The position numbers and the translations under genes are program-made. Shown piece by piece: positions 51,260 through 59,922 of a stretch of DNA of 64,000 nucleotides. The DNA lies in contig CAVYVI010000006.1 in the NCBI GenBank assembly GCA_963771905.1, positions 310,001 through 374,000 of the forward strand, in the 5' to 3' direction. Numbering within the stretch: position 1 is the stretch's first letter; each line of letters begins with the position of its first letter. The DNA is from Palsa-147 sp963771905 (GTDB lineage: Bacteria; Acidobacteriota; Terriglobia; Acidiferrales; UBA7541). The notes under the pieces are model-generated. The model made no database searches, was not told the DNA's origin, and saw nothing but the letters and a program-made list of their open reading frames with translations.

Positions 51260-51935
51260 GCGGAAACTATCGCGCGAACAAATCGCCGAACGGGCGGCGC
51301 AGGAATTGCCCGACGGCGCCTACGTCAATCTCGGCTGGGGAATTCCGAATCTCATTGCAGCGTACCTACCCAAGGGCGTGGACGTCATTTTTCACAGTGA
51401 GAACGGGATTCTGGGAATGGGTCCGCGCGCCGCGAAAGGCGAGGAAGACTACGATCTCGTCGATGCGATGAAGGCGCCGGTGACGATTCGTCCCGGCGCG
51501 GCGTTCTTCTCCCAGGTCGACGCGCACATGATGACGCGCGGCGGGCATCTCGATGTAGCCGTCCTCGGCGGCTTGCAGGTTTCCGAGCGCGGCGATCTCG
51601 CCAACTGGAGAATCCCGGGTGCGAAACTTTCGGGCGGGATTGGCGGGGCCATGGATATCGCCGTCGGCTCACGCCACTTAATCGTCACGATGGAGCACGT
51701 CAACAAGCTCGGCGAACCGAAGATCTTGAAGAAATGCACGTATCCGCTTACGGCGCTCGCGTGCGTAAAGACCATTGTGACGGATCTCGCGGTGATTGAC
51801 GTCGTTCCGGCGGGCCTGCAGTTGCGCGAGGTTGCGCCGGGCGTGACCGCGGAGGAAGTGCAGAGTGCGACCGAGCCCAAACTAATCTTGCCGGCGCGAG
51901 TGAGCGAAATGCAGCTTGCTTCGTTGACGCGCTAA
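51249..51935 (+). CDS. scoB: 3-oxoacid CoA-transferase, subunit B
   Basis: A 228-residue beta subunit with the catalytic glutamate in FHSENGILGMGP (Glu51), which forms the glutamyl-CoA thioester. LPDGAYVNLGWGIPNLIAAYLPKGV, GGHLDVAVLGGLQVSERGDLANW, GGIGGAMDIAVGSRHLIVTMEHVNKLGEPKILKKCTYPLTA and PAGLQLREVAPGVTAEEVQSATE are family hallmarks. The ATG at 51249 lies inside the scoA 3' end (overlap of 11 bases), so the subunits are coupled. It is the last gene of the F420 transcript before the convergent histidine kinase. Confidence 0.93.
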   Translation: MMLERKLSREQIAERAAQELPDGAYVNLGWGIPNLIAAYLPKGVDVIFHSENGILGMGPRAAKGEEDYDLVDAMKAPVTIRPGAAFFSQVDAHMMTRGGHLDVAVLGGLQVSERGDLANWRIPGAKLSGGIGGAMDIAVGSRHLIVTMEHVNKLGEPKILKKCTYPLTALACVKTIVTDLAVIDVVPAGLQLREVAPGVTAEEVQSATEPKLILPARVSEMQLASLTR

Positions 51936-52030
51936 TTCAGGCGGGGCGGGTAGCGTATCGCGCGGCCACGGTGTCCCGCGAATTTCCGCTCGGTGGACTT
52001 ACTCCGAATTCCGAGCGAGTCCGTTGAATT

Positions 52031-55000
52031 TCAGTTTGATCCGAGAGCGACGCGGACTTTTTTGGCGAGGGCCTCGAGGGCAAACGGCTTCTGCAGGTAG
52101 AAAGCACCGCTGTCGTTCATTAAATCGTTTGACGCGCCATACTCGAGATAGCCGGACATATAGATCACTTTGGTTTCAGGCCGGACGGCACTCACTGCTT
52201 TTACCAATTCGTGGCCGCCCATCTTGGGCATCACCGTGTCCGTCAGCAGGAGATGGATCGGGCCCGGATGCTGCTCTGCGATTTTTTTGGCTTCCGATCC
52301 GTCGCTGGCTGCGAGGACGGTATAACCACAGCGTGAGAGATACTCCGTAGCGAGTTCCCGGATGCCGGTCTCGTCGTCGACCAGCAGAATCGTTTCCGCG
52401 CGACCGGCCGCGGCAACTTCGCTCGTGCGAATCGTACTCGCGGGTTTTACCTTTGCTTCCACATACGGCAAATAGATTTTGAAGATTGAGCCTCGCGCTG
52501 GAGCGCTTTCCACCAGGATGTAGCCGCCACTTTGTTTCACGATTCCGTAGACGGTCGCGAGTCCCAGTCCCGTCCCACGCCCTTTTTCCTTGGTGGTGAA
52601 AAATGGCTCGAAGATGCGCGCTTGCGTTTCGGCATCCATTCCTTCACCGCTGTCCTGAACGATTAGCGCAACAAATCGTCCGGCCGCTGCCGCCGGCAAG
52701 CGGTGCTCCTCTCCCGGCTGGAGCGTCGTGTTCTCGGTCCGAATCGTCAGCCGCCCGCCTTCAGGCATGGCGTCGCGGGCATTAACGGCAAGGTTCAAAA
52801 TCACCTGCTCGATTTGCCCGGCATCCGCGCGAACTCTTCCGAGCTCCGGATCCGTCCGGATCAGAAGTTGAATATTCGAATTGATGAGCCGAGGCAGCAT
52901 ATCGGCCATCTCAGCGACGATGTCGTTCAAGTCCAGGATCTCGGGCTGGAGCACCTGCATGCGGCTGAAGGCCAGGAGCTGCCGCGTGAGCGCGGCCGCG
53001 CGATCGGCCGCTTTTTGAATCTGTGCGGCATTTTCGAGAGGGTTTTTCGCGGCGCCGTTCAGCAATAAATCCGTGTGGCCGCGCACGACCATCAGGATGT
53101 TGTTGAAGTCATGCGCAATTCCCCCGGCCAATTGGCCGATGGCTTCCATTTTCTGGGACTGACGCAGCTGCGCTTCGAGCTGTTTCCGCTCGGTAATATC
53201 CATCAGCACGCCTTGCATCGATTCAACGGCGCCGCTCGCGTCGCGCACCACGGTCCCGAGGTCCGTGAACCAGTGATAGGAGCCGTCACGCGCCTTCAGT
53301 CGGTACTCCGCGGCATAGGGCTCGCCGGTCGCGCGGCAAATTTCCTCCAACGCGACGGCCTGCGCCGCGTCGTCCGGATGAAGTCGCGAAAACCAGAGGT
53401 TTGCATCGGCGAGCCATTCGGCTCGTGTGAATCCCAGGATCGCTTCGATCTGCGGGCTGACGTACGTCCAGGCTCCTTTTGCTCCGAAGCCCGCCATGTA
53501 GGTAATGGCCGGGAGCTGTTCGACCAGAAGACGAAACTTTGTTTCGGCCGCCAGCAGCTTGCGCTCGGAACGCTTGCGTTCGGTCAGGTCGTGGACGATG
53601 ACCTGTGCGGCATGCTGGTTTGCGAATTTGAACGAGGTCGCGGCGATCTCGACGTCGACCACTTTTCCGTCGAGCCGCACCAGTTTTTCCTCCAGGAAGG
53701 GGACGCTTTGCTCGACCTCCCGGAGTTCTGTCATGCGTTGGGTCACGAGCTCGTGATACGCGGGATGCGTTATTTCGAGTACCCGTTTGCCAATCAGCTG
53801 TTCGAATGAAGTCGCGCCGAGAAGTTTTGCACTCGCAGAGTTTGCGAAAACGATTTGACCGTCACGCTGAACCCAGATCGCATCCGGAGAGAGGTCAACA
53901 AGACGGCGATAGCGCTCCTCGCTCTCGCGAAGTTGCTCCTCGGCGCGCTTGCGGCTGGTGATGTCGCGGTAGATGCAGTACACCGCGATTTGTCCTTCGG
54001 CAACGCGAACCGGCGCGACCAGCAGCGAGACCTCGATCCGCGCCCCATCCTTGCGGCGGCGAACGGTTTCCAGGTTCGTGTTGACGCCACGATCGGCTTC
54101 GCGGTCGAGCCATTTGCCTTCATCCTGCTTGTCCTCCGGCACGACCAATTCATCGAGATCCCGATGCATCGCCTCCGCGGCCGTATAACCGAAGAGATTT
54201 GTGAATTCGCGGTTGACCCGCTGGACGATGTTTTTCGTATCGACGATTACGACGGCCTCGGGCGCCGATTCAACGAGCTGCTCGAGATAGGCCTTTTGGA
54301 TGATGAGGTTGCGCTCGGCTTGTTTCAGGCTGGTGATGTCCAGGACGACGAGCGTCACGCCGCGGATTTCGCCGGAACTGACGCGCAGCGGGAAGTAGCT
54401 TGCCAGCCAATCATATGGTTCGTCATTTTGTGCGTGCGTGGCGCCTCGCTCCTCCTGATTCAGGACGGGTTCTCCCGTTTCGAGGACGCGCCGCGCGAGC
54501 GCTTCGCACTCGCGTGCCATGCGAGGAATCACTTCCGCGAATGTCTTGCCGATATGATCGGCGGCTGGCCGGCCATGGAATTTCGCAAGCTGATCGTTTA
54601 CCCGCCGGTATTTCAGGTCGCGGTCGACGAAGGCGAGTCCGATCGGAGCCGTGCGATAGAGGAGATCGAGCTCGGCGAATTGCTCACTCGATCGCCGCCC
54701 CACGTCCCACAGCGTTTCTTCAGAGAGCGGGTATTCCTCCAGCAGCAGAAAGACCACGCCGATCGTGATTCCGAGCGTCCAGGCGAGGTCGAGTGGAACG
54801 GAAACTGCCGGCAAGGACTCCACCAACCGCAGCGTGCCAGCGGATAACCCGAGCCGCGCTCCCACCAGAACATGGAGTCCGACGGCGGAATACGAGAGTT
54901 GAGTGACACCGTACAGCATGAAAAACAACGCCGCATTCAGACTGGACCGCCGCGCGATGTGCCGCGAGCGCTGAAGCAACATGCCGCCGCAATACAGAAA

Positions 55001-55450
55001 CACGACACCGAGCATGAGACGAAGCGGAGCCGTGCGCATCGCGCCTTCCATCGAAGAATCATTGCGGAGAGAATAGGCCGCCGCGAAACACAGGACGGCT
55101 GCGAGCGCCGCAATAACCACGCAAACGATCTGTTTCGACCGCACGCTCTTGTAGGATTGATCGAGGCTCCAAACACCGCTCACGAGGAATGGAAACATCA
55201 GGAAACCAATCATTTGGGAAAGCAGAATCAGAGCGGCTTTCGATCCTGTCCATCCGGGACCGAGAAGCGGAATTACGGCGACGGTGCAGAGATGAGCGAA
55301 GTAGGCAGCCCAGGCCCAGGTCCACCATTTGAGGAATGCCTGCCTGCGAAGGAAGCGAAACAGTGACCAGAAGAGAATCACCACGAAGAGTGTGGCGATG
55401 CCTTGAAGGGCGATCAGTTGCTCTAAATAGGCGCTCTGCAGCAATCCCAA
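52031..55450 (-). CDS. Membrane multi-PAS hybrid histidine kinase
   Basis: A 1139-residue sensor kinase. The N-terminal ~250 residues have about seven hydrophobic helices (LIALQGIATLFVVILFWSLFRFL to LAWTLGITIGVVFLLLEE), a candidate membrane sensor. Four PAS domains follow (near ELDLLYRTAPIGLAFVDRDLKYRRV, VESAPEAVVIVDTKN, LSPDAIWVQRDGQIVFANSASAKLLG and LPAITYMAGFGAKGAW), then HisKA with phospho-His in GGIAHDFNN (about residue 780), HATPase (NLAVNARDAMPEGG, DSGEGMD, TTKEKGRGTGLGLATV) and a C-terminal receiver (ILLVDDETGIRE, phospho-Asp in LLTDTVMPKMGG near 1070). No output DNA-binding protein is adjacent. The signal is unknown. Confidence 0.92.
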   Translation of the reverse strand: MGLLQSAYLEQLIALQGIATLFVVILFWSLFRFLRRQAFLKWWTWAWAAYFAHLCTVAVIPLLGPGWTGSKAALILLSQMIGFLMFPFLVSGVWSLDQSYKSVRSKQIVCVVIAALAAVLCFAAAYSLRNDSSMEGAMRTAPLRLMLGVVFLYCGGMLLQRSRHIARRSSLNAALFFMLYGVTQLSYSAVGLHVLVGARLGLSAGTLRLVESLPAVSVPLDLAWTLGITIGVVFLLLEEYPLSEETLWDVGRRSSEQFAELDLLYRTAPIGLAFVDRDLKYRRVNDQLAKFHGRPAADHIGKTFAEVIPRMARECEALARRVLETGEPVLNQEERGATHAQNDEPYDWLASYFPLRVSSGEIRGVTLVVLDITSLKQAERNLIIQKAYLEQLVESAPEAVVIVDTKNIVQRVNREFTNLFGYTAAEAMHRDLDELVVPEDKQDEGKWLDREADRGVNTNLETVRRRKDGARIEVSLLVAPVRVAEGQIAVYCIYRDITSRKRAEEQLRESEERYRRLVDLSPDAIWVQRDGQIVFANSASAKLLGATSFEQLIGKRVLEITHPAYHELVTQRMTELREVEQSVPFLEEKLVRLDGKVVDVEIAATSFKFANQHAAQVIVHDLTERKRSERKLLAAETKFRLLVEQLPAITYMAGFGAKGAWTYVSPQIEAILGFTRAEWLADANLWFSRLHPDDAAQAVALEEICRATGEPYAAEYRLKARDGSYHWFTDLGTVVRDASGAVESMQGVLMDITERKQLEAQLRQSQKMEAIGQLAGGIAHDFNNILMVVRGHTDLLLNGAAKNPLENAAQIQKAADRAAALTRQLLAFSRMQVLQPEILDLNDIVAEMADMLPRLINSNIQLLIRTDPELGRVRADAGQIEQVILNLAVNARDAMPEGGRLTIRTENTTLQPGEEHRLPAAAAGRFVALIVQDSGEGMDAETQARIFEPFFTTKEKGRGTGLGLATVYGIVKQSGGYILVESAPARGSIFKIYLPYVEAKVKPASTIRTSEVAAAGRAETILLVDDETGIRELATEYLSRCGYTVLAASDGSEAKKIAEQHPGPIHLLLTDTVMPKMGGHELVKAVSAVRPETKVIYMSGYLEYGASNDLMNDSGAFYLQKPFALEALAKKVRVALGSN

Positions 55451-55934
55451 GCCTCTGGACAGTCACGGTTGCAAGATCGAGGGGGATCTCTTTCCAGCTT
55501 CCGCCGAGGCGGCCCAAGGTAGCTTTTCGCGCAAGCGGAACCAGAATACGGAACCTCTCGACCTGGTACTAGAACCATCCCCTAAGAGTTGAGTCTGAGC
55601 GCTCTTGTAGGAGCGGTCAAGTACCGCATCGAGTGATGTCGCGTCCTCGCAAACGGCCTGTGCCACCGTTCATGCGCTCGCTGGTGTAAGCGGGACGATC
55701 GTTGGTGGATTAATTTGGGGGCACTATTGAGTGGGCTACTGGACTGCTGAAAATTCGTGCAGGACTAACGGCAGGGACTTATGCCTGGGAGCGTTGACGA
55801 CGTGCGCACGCACGAAATGCGCACGCACGAGATCCGCGCGTCCGCACAGAAGCGATTTGGGCAAACGGAATTTTCCAGTCGAAATACGGCCATCGCTAAG
55901 GTTGCAACGGGGTGGTAGATCACCACTGTAATAT
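55451..55934. other. Gene-free spacer upstream of the histidine kinase
   Basis: About 480 bases between a gene ending at 55935 (-) and the kinase start at 55450 (-). The ORFs have no protein-like composition. Two 13-base direct repeats (55803-55815, 55818-55830) are present. The kinase promoter should be here; no consensus was evident. Confidence 0.45.
55803..55830. repeat. Short direct repeat (13 bp, period 15)
   Basis: TGCGCACGCACGA occurs at 55803-55815 and again at 55818-55830, separated by AA, in a non-coding spacer. The unit contains the palindrome TGCGCA, so it could be an operator, but no link to a regulator is visible. Confidence 0.5.
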
Positions 55935-56411
55935 TCAGTTTCCGGCGGTGCTCGATTTCGCGCCAGGATGCGCTCCCGTCATTTGCGCAATCATGCGCCG
56001 CATCGTTTCGTTGTGTCCCGGAGCGCGCTTCTCGCGCCAGGCCTCCAGACGCTTGGCGTGCTCCTCGAGATTGGCGGCCATGAACGGATTCTTGGACGCG
56101 GCGCGCCATTCCACGATTACGGGTTTCATCAACTCCCACACGAGCCATTGTTCTCCGCTCGTCTCGAAGGTCATCTCTTCGTCCACCAAGCCGCGATTCG
56201 AAAAGTTGGCGAACATGTCCCAATAGCCGATGACCATGCGCATGTACGCGCCTCCCTCGCTGCCCGGCGGGAAGTTCTTCCCCACTTCGTCGAACGATGC
56301 CGGGTGAAAGTTGGCAATGAACCATGCGCGCGCCTCGCGAAGTTTCGTTTCCCGGCGCAGATCATAAAGTTTCAGCAACATCTCGGCTTGTTCGTGCGTC
56401 ACTTGACTCAT
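55935..56411 (-). CDS. Uncharacterised soluble protein (DUF4760-like)
   Basis: A 158-residue, mainly helical, non-secreted protein. Recognisable stretches are EQAEMLLKLYDLRRETKLREARAWFIANFHP, SEGGAYMRMVIGYWDMFANFSNRGLVDEEMTFETSGEQWLVWELMKPVIVEWRAASKNPFMAANLEEHAKRLEAW (shown here in pieces), typical of the DUF4760-type family by general pattern. I am not certain of the family. AAGGAGCGG precedes the ATG at 56411. It stands alone on the minus strand. Function unknown. Confidence 0.7.
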   Translation of the reverse strand: MSQVTHEQAEMLLKLYDLRRETKLREARAWFIANFHPASFDEVGKNFPPGSEGGAYMRMVIGYWDMFANFSNRGLVDEEMTFETSGEQWLVWELMKPVIVEWRAASKNPFMAANLEEHAKRLEAWREKRAPGHNETMRRMIAQMTGAHPGAKSSTAGN

Positions 56412-56472
56412 GGTCGTCCGCTCCTTGTAATTTCATCCACCGAAAGGCTCTCGTATTATCGCCCGAAATGTC

Positions 56473-57324
56473 TTATCCAGCGCTGGCGGCACGGCCGATC
56501 AGCTCGACTGGCTGCGTGTTCACAGTAAGAATGCGCGCCTGCTCGAATGCCGACTTGATCCGGCGCCGCAGTTCCCGCGAAACATCATCCTGCCGCAGCG
56601 CGGCACTTCGCACTTGCAGACGCAGCACCGTTCCGTCGAGCGCCAGAGACTCGACGCCGAGGACGCGCGGGCCATCGACGAGCGCCGCCGACCAATCCGC
56701 ATCGTTCCGGAAATCACCGCATACTTTTTCGAGAACCGCGAGGGCGCGGCCAACCGTTTCTCCCGAAGGAACCGTGATGTCGACGAACGCTTGCGACCAG
56801 TCGCGGCTCAGATTGGCGACCTGGCCGATCAGTCCGTTGGGCATGGTCACAAGCGCGCCCTGCGCGTTGCGGATGACCGTGCGGCGGAGCGTGATGTGCT
56901 CGACGCGCCCGATTTCTCCATTGGCGCGGATCGTATCGCCGACCACGAATTGGTCCTCGAAAATAATGAAAAAGCCGTTGATGAGGTCCTTGACTAAATT
57001 CTGCGCACCGAAGCCGATGGCTAGACTGGCGAGTGCCGCGACGGCTTCGATGGGCGTAACTTCAAAACCCAGCTCGTGCAGCGCTTCGAGAAACGCCACG
57101 GCAACGATCAGCACGGTGCCGGCGCTGTACAGAATTCCGGCCAGCGTGCGCGTGTGGGCTTCGCGCATCTGCGCGATGCGGGTTTGCGACTTCGCGAACT
57201 CGACGAGGCGCGAGGTCGCCGCGCGCAGCAGCCAGACAAGAATCAGAGCGAGAACGACGATGGCCACGAGACGCAAACCGTGCGTCCCCGCCATTTGCGC
57301 CCATCGTGAAATGGATTCGGTCAT
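56473..57324 (-). CDS. MscS-family mechanosensitive ion channel
   Basis: A 283-residue inner-membrane channel. Hydrophobic helices at about 17-35 and 62-85 precede the pore helix VAALASLAIGFGAQNLVKDLINGFFIIFEDQFVVGDTI, which is the TM3 and entry to the MscS beta-domain (PVRANGEIGRVEHITLRRTVIRNAQGALVTMPNG by family pattern). A cytoplasmic alpha/beta vestibule completes the protein. It would open under hypo-osmotic membrane tension and release solutes. It starts divergently to a small secreted protein gene. Confidence 0.92.
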   Translation of the reverse strand: MTESISRWAQMAGTHGLRLVAIVVLALILVWLLRAATSRLVEFAKSQTRIAQMREAHTRTLAGILYSAGTVLIVAVAFLEALHELGFEVTPIEAVAALASLAIGFGAQNLVKDLINGFFIIFEDQFVVGDTIRANGEIGRVEHITLRRTVIRNAQGALVTMPNGLIGQVANLSRDWSQAFVDITVPSGETVGRALAVLEKVCGDFRNDADWSAALVDGPRVLGVESLALDGTVLRLQVRSAALRQDDVSRELRRRIKSAFEQARILTVNTQPVELIGRAASAG

Positions 57325-57407
57325 GGAATAATCAGCGGGGAATTATATCACCCGCTTGCTGGAGCGCCGCGTGCGGAATTGCGCCGCCCAGCGAGGAGGC
57401 CAAAACG

Positions 57408-57767
57408 ATGATTTCAAATCGACGCCAATTTTGCGGCGCTCTCATTCCCGCTGCGGGCGTACTTTGGACCGCGTTCGCAGCGGCACAGGATCCCATGCAA
57501 CAAACACCGCCGCGTCCCATGTCACCAGAGCAACGTCCCCCGGGCACGGAGCCCGAGAACCCTGCGAACGTCAATCCGAAACGAATGCTCGAGGAGAATC
57601 AGCACAAAATTCAGGATGATGTGGAGCGTTTGTATTCGCTTGCCGGCGAACTCCGTGAGCAAGTGAAGAAAACGGACTCAAGCAACGTGCTGTCACTCCC
57701 GCTCGTTCAGAAGGCCGAGGAGATTGAGAAGCTCGCGAAGCAGATCCGCACGCTCGCCAGAGGATGA
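57408..57767 (+). CDS. Small secreted protein
   Basis: A 119-residue protein. SNRRQFCGALIPAAGVLWTAFAAAQ is a signal sequence with a twin-arginine-like NRRQF, so Tat export is possible. A Pro-rich linker follows, then an amphipathic coiled-coil-like helix (QHKIQDDVERLYSLAGELREQVKKTDSS, LVQKAEEIEKLAKQIRTLARG). It has no recognised domain. GAGGAGG lies 8 bases before the ATG at 57408; the ORF opens earlier (57306) without a site. Function unknown. Confidence 0.75.
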   Translation: MISNRRQFCGALIPAAGVLWTAFAAAQDPMQQTPPRPMSPEQRPPGTEPENPANVNPKRMLEENQHKIQDDVERLYSLAGELREQVKKTDSSNVLSLPLVQKAEEIEKLAKQIRTLARG

Positions 57768-57790
57768 CGAGAGTCGGAGTAAAGAGGGAA

Positions 57791-58924
57791 CTAACCCTCG
57801 AGCGCGCCGCCTGCGCCGGCGGGGAGGTCGATGGAATATTTTGTGCGCGCTTTCTCCGCATGTATTTCGAGCGCCAGCTGAATCAATCGATCGATGAGTT
57901 CGGTGTAAGAAACCCCTGAAGCTTCCCACATTTTCGGATACATGCTGATTGAAGTGAAGCCGGGAATCGTGTTCAGTTCGTTGATGAAAATCCGGCCGCT
58001 CTTTCGCTCGAGAAAAAAATCGGCGCGGGCCATGCCGGCTCCATCAATCGCGCGGAAGGCACGAATGGCGTAGTCCTGGACTACCTTAATCTGCGCGGGT
58101 TTGAGCTTAGCGGGAATCTCGAGCCGCGTGCCCCCTTCGAGATATTTCGCCGTGTAATCGTAGAACTCGCGGTGGGAAACGATCTCGCCGGGAACGGAGG
58201 CCCGCGGATCGTGGTTGCCGAGGACGGACACTTCGATTTCGCGGGCGGTGACGGCCTTTTCGACCATGATCTTCAGCGCGAATTCGGCGGCGAGATCGAG
58301 GGCGGGCGGAAGTTCTTTCGGGGCCGCCACACGCGTCATCCCGACCGACGAGCCGAGCGTCGCGGGCTTCACAAACAGCGGGAAGCGGAACTTTTTCCGA
58401 ACCGATGCGAGCACGCCCTCGCGGTTGCGCTCCCAGTCCGAGCGCTGCACGGCCAGAAATGGAACGATCGGGATTTTCTCATGCTCGAAGAGGCGTTTCT
58501 GAACATCCTTATCCATTCCCACGGCTGACGCCAGAACGCCCGCGCCGACATAGGGCAAACCCGCCAGCTCGAGAAGGCCCTGCACCGTGCCGTCTTCGCC
58601 AAACGTGCCGTGCAGGACAGGGAAGACAACATCCACTCGGACACTGGGATGCCCGGCGGAAGATCCGAATGGAACGAGCGACGCCGCGCTCGGGTCGGGC
58701 GGAAGCATAACCCGGTCACCGCTCTTCAAGACTTCCGGCAACATGTTGTGCGCGCTCGTGCCGACGAGCCAGCGTCCATCCTTGGCGATCCCGATCGGGA
58801 CGGCTTCATATTTTTCCGGATCGAGCGCGCGGATGACCGATGCCGCCGACGCAAGCGAAACCTCGTGTTCGCCCGAGCGTCCGCCAAAAAGGATTCCGAC
58901 GCGCAATCTCGGTTTGCCGGTCAT
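57791..58924 (-). CDS. ddl: D-alanine--D-alanine ligase
   Basis: A 377-residue ATP-grasp ligase making the D-Ala-D-Ala end of the peptidoglycan precursor. RVGILFGGRSGEHEVSLASA opens the family; VFPVLHGTFGEDGTVQGLLELAGLPYVGAGVLASAVGMDKD, PLFVKPATLGSSVGMTRV, FYDYTAKYLEGGT and INELNTIPGFTSISMYPKMWEASG are diagnostic. The DYTAKY segment carries the Tyr of the D-Ala-D-Ala ligases, not the pattern of the vancomycin-resistance D-Ala-D-Lac enzymes. It lies behind the arginase gene on the same strand. Confidence 0.95.
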   Translation of the reverse strand: MTGKPRLRVGILFGGRSGEHEVSLASAASVIRALDPEKYEAVPIGIAKDGRWLVGTSAHNMLPEVLKSGDRVMLPPDPSAASLVPFGSSAGHPSVRVDVVFPVLHGTFGEDGTVQGLLELAGLPYVGAGVLASAVGMDKDVQKRLFEHEKIPIVPFLAVQRSDWERNREGVLASVRKKFRFPLFVKPATLGSSVGMTRVAAPKELPPALDLAAEFALKIMVEKAVTAREIEVSVLGNHDPRASVPGEIVSHREFYDYTAKYLEGGTRLEIPAKLKPAQIKVVQDYAIRAFRAIDGAGMARADFFLERKSGRIFINELNTIPGFTSISMYPKMWEASGVSYTELIDRLIQLALEIHAEKARTKYSIDLPAGAGGALEG

Positions 58925-58971
58925 CGCTGTGAGGTTCTCAGGACGCGTCGTCCATGTATTTCTCCGGGAGG

Positions 58972-59883
58972 CTAGAGAATCTTTTTCCCCAGGCCGGAAA
59001 GTACGAGTTCCACGCCCAGAAGCGCCGTCTTGTTGTGCAGGTCGATTACCGGATTGATCTCGACGAGTTCAAAAGAAACTGCCGCGCGGCTGTCGGCGAT
59101 CATCTCGAGCGCGAGATGCGCCTCGCGATACGTCGCTCCGCCGCGCACCGGCGTTCCGACGCCAGGCGCATCGGAAGGATCGACGAAATCCATATCGAGG
59201 CTGACGACCACGCCTGCCGTGTCATCGGTCGTAAAACGCAGCGCTTCGGACATCACTTCCCGCATGCCGCGCTCGTCAATGTCGCGCATGGTGAAGACGT
59301 GCACGCCGATCTCCTTGATGAGTTTGCGCTCTTTGGCATCGAGATCGCGGATGCCGACCAGCGCGACATTGCGCGGCTCAACCATGGGTTTCGCGCCCGC
59401 GAGATCCGTCAATTCCGGCGGACCGTAGCCCATCACGGCGGCCAGCGGCATGCCATGAATATTTCCCGAGGGAGAACTGTCCGGTGTGTTCATGTCGCCA
59501 TGCGCATCCAGCCAGAGCACGCCGATGGATTTCGATTTCTTCCTGTAATACGACGCGACTCCTGCCACGGTTCCGGCCGCGATGGAATGATCACCGCCGA
59601 GAACCAGCGGCATCTGATCTTCCTCGAGCGTCTTGCGGACCATCTCGGCGAGGCCTTTGCACGTTTCGGAAATTTCAGCGAGATACTTGGCGTGCTTTTC
59701 GCCGTAGGGTTGCTCTTCCGCCTGAATGACGGGCACGTTGCCGATGTCTTCCACTTGCCTGCCGATCTGTTTGAGTCGCGTTTGCAGACCGGCAACGCGC
59801 ACGGCCGACGGACCCATATCCACGCCGCGGCGGCTGGCGCCGAGGTCCATTGGCACACCGATGATGCGGATTTTTTCAGCCAT
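58972..59883 (-). CDS. rocF: Arginase
   Basis: A 303-residue ureohydrolase that splits arginine into ornithine and urea. Binuclear Mn ligands are visible in VLGGDHSIAAG, WLDAHGDMNTP and SLDMDFVDPSDAPGVGTPVRGG; IIGVPMDLGASRRGVDMGPSAVR at the N-terminus and FELVEINPVIDLHNKTA at the C-terminus are also typical of arginase and not of agmatinase. Length is normal. It lies between asnS and ddl on the same strand, 48 bases from ddl. It may supply ornithine or break down arginine. Confidence 0.93.
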   Translation of the reverse strand: MAEKIRIIGVPMDLGASRRGVDMGPSAVRVAGLQTRLKQIGRQVEDIGNVPVIQAEEQPYGEKHAKYLAEISETCKGLAEMVRKTLEEDQMPLVLGGDHSIAAGTVAGVASYYRKKSKSIGVLWLDAHGDMNTPDSSPSGNIHGMPLAAVMGYGPPELTDLAGAKPMVEPRNVALVGIRDLDAKERKLIKEIGVHVFTMRDIDERGMREVMSEALRFTTDDTAGVVVSLDMDFVDPSDAPGVGTPVRGGATYREAHLALEMIADSRAAVSFELVEINPVIDLHNKTALLGVELVLSGLGKKIL

Positions 59884-59922
59884 GCAATGCTTCCCGTTGC
59901 GTCTCCGGAGGCAGGCGGAGCC

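Noticed and set aside
57791..58924. Possible D-Ala-D-Lac (vancomycin-resistance) ligase
   Set aside because: The active-site segment DYTAKY and the other motifs are those of ordinary Ddl; no vanH/vanX-like genes are adjacent.
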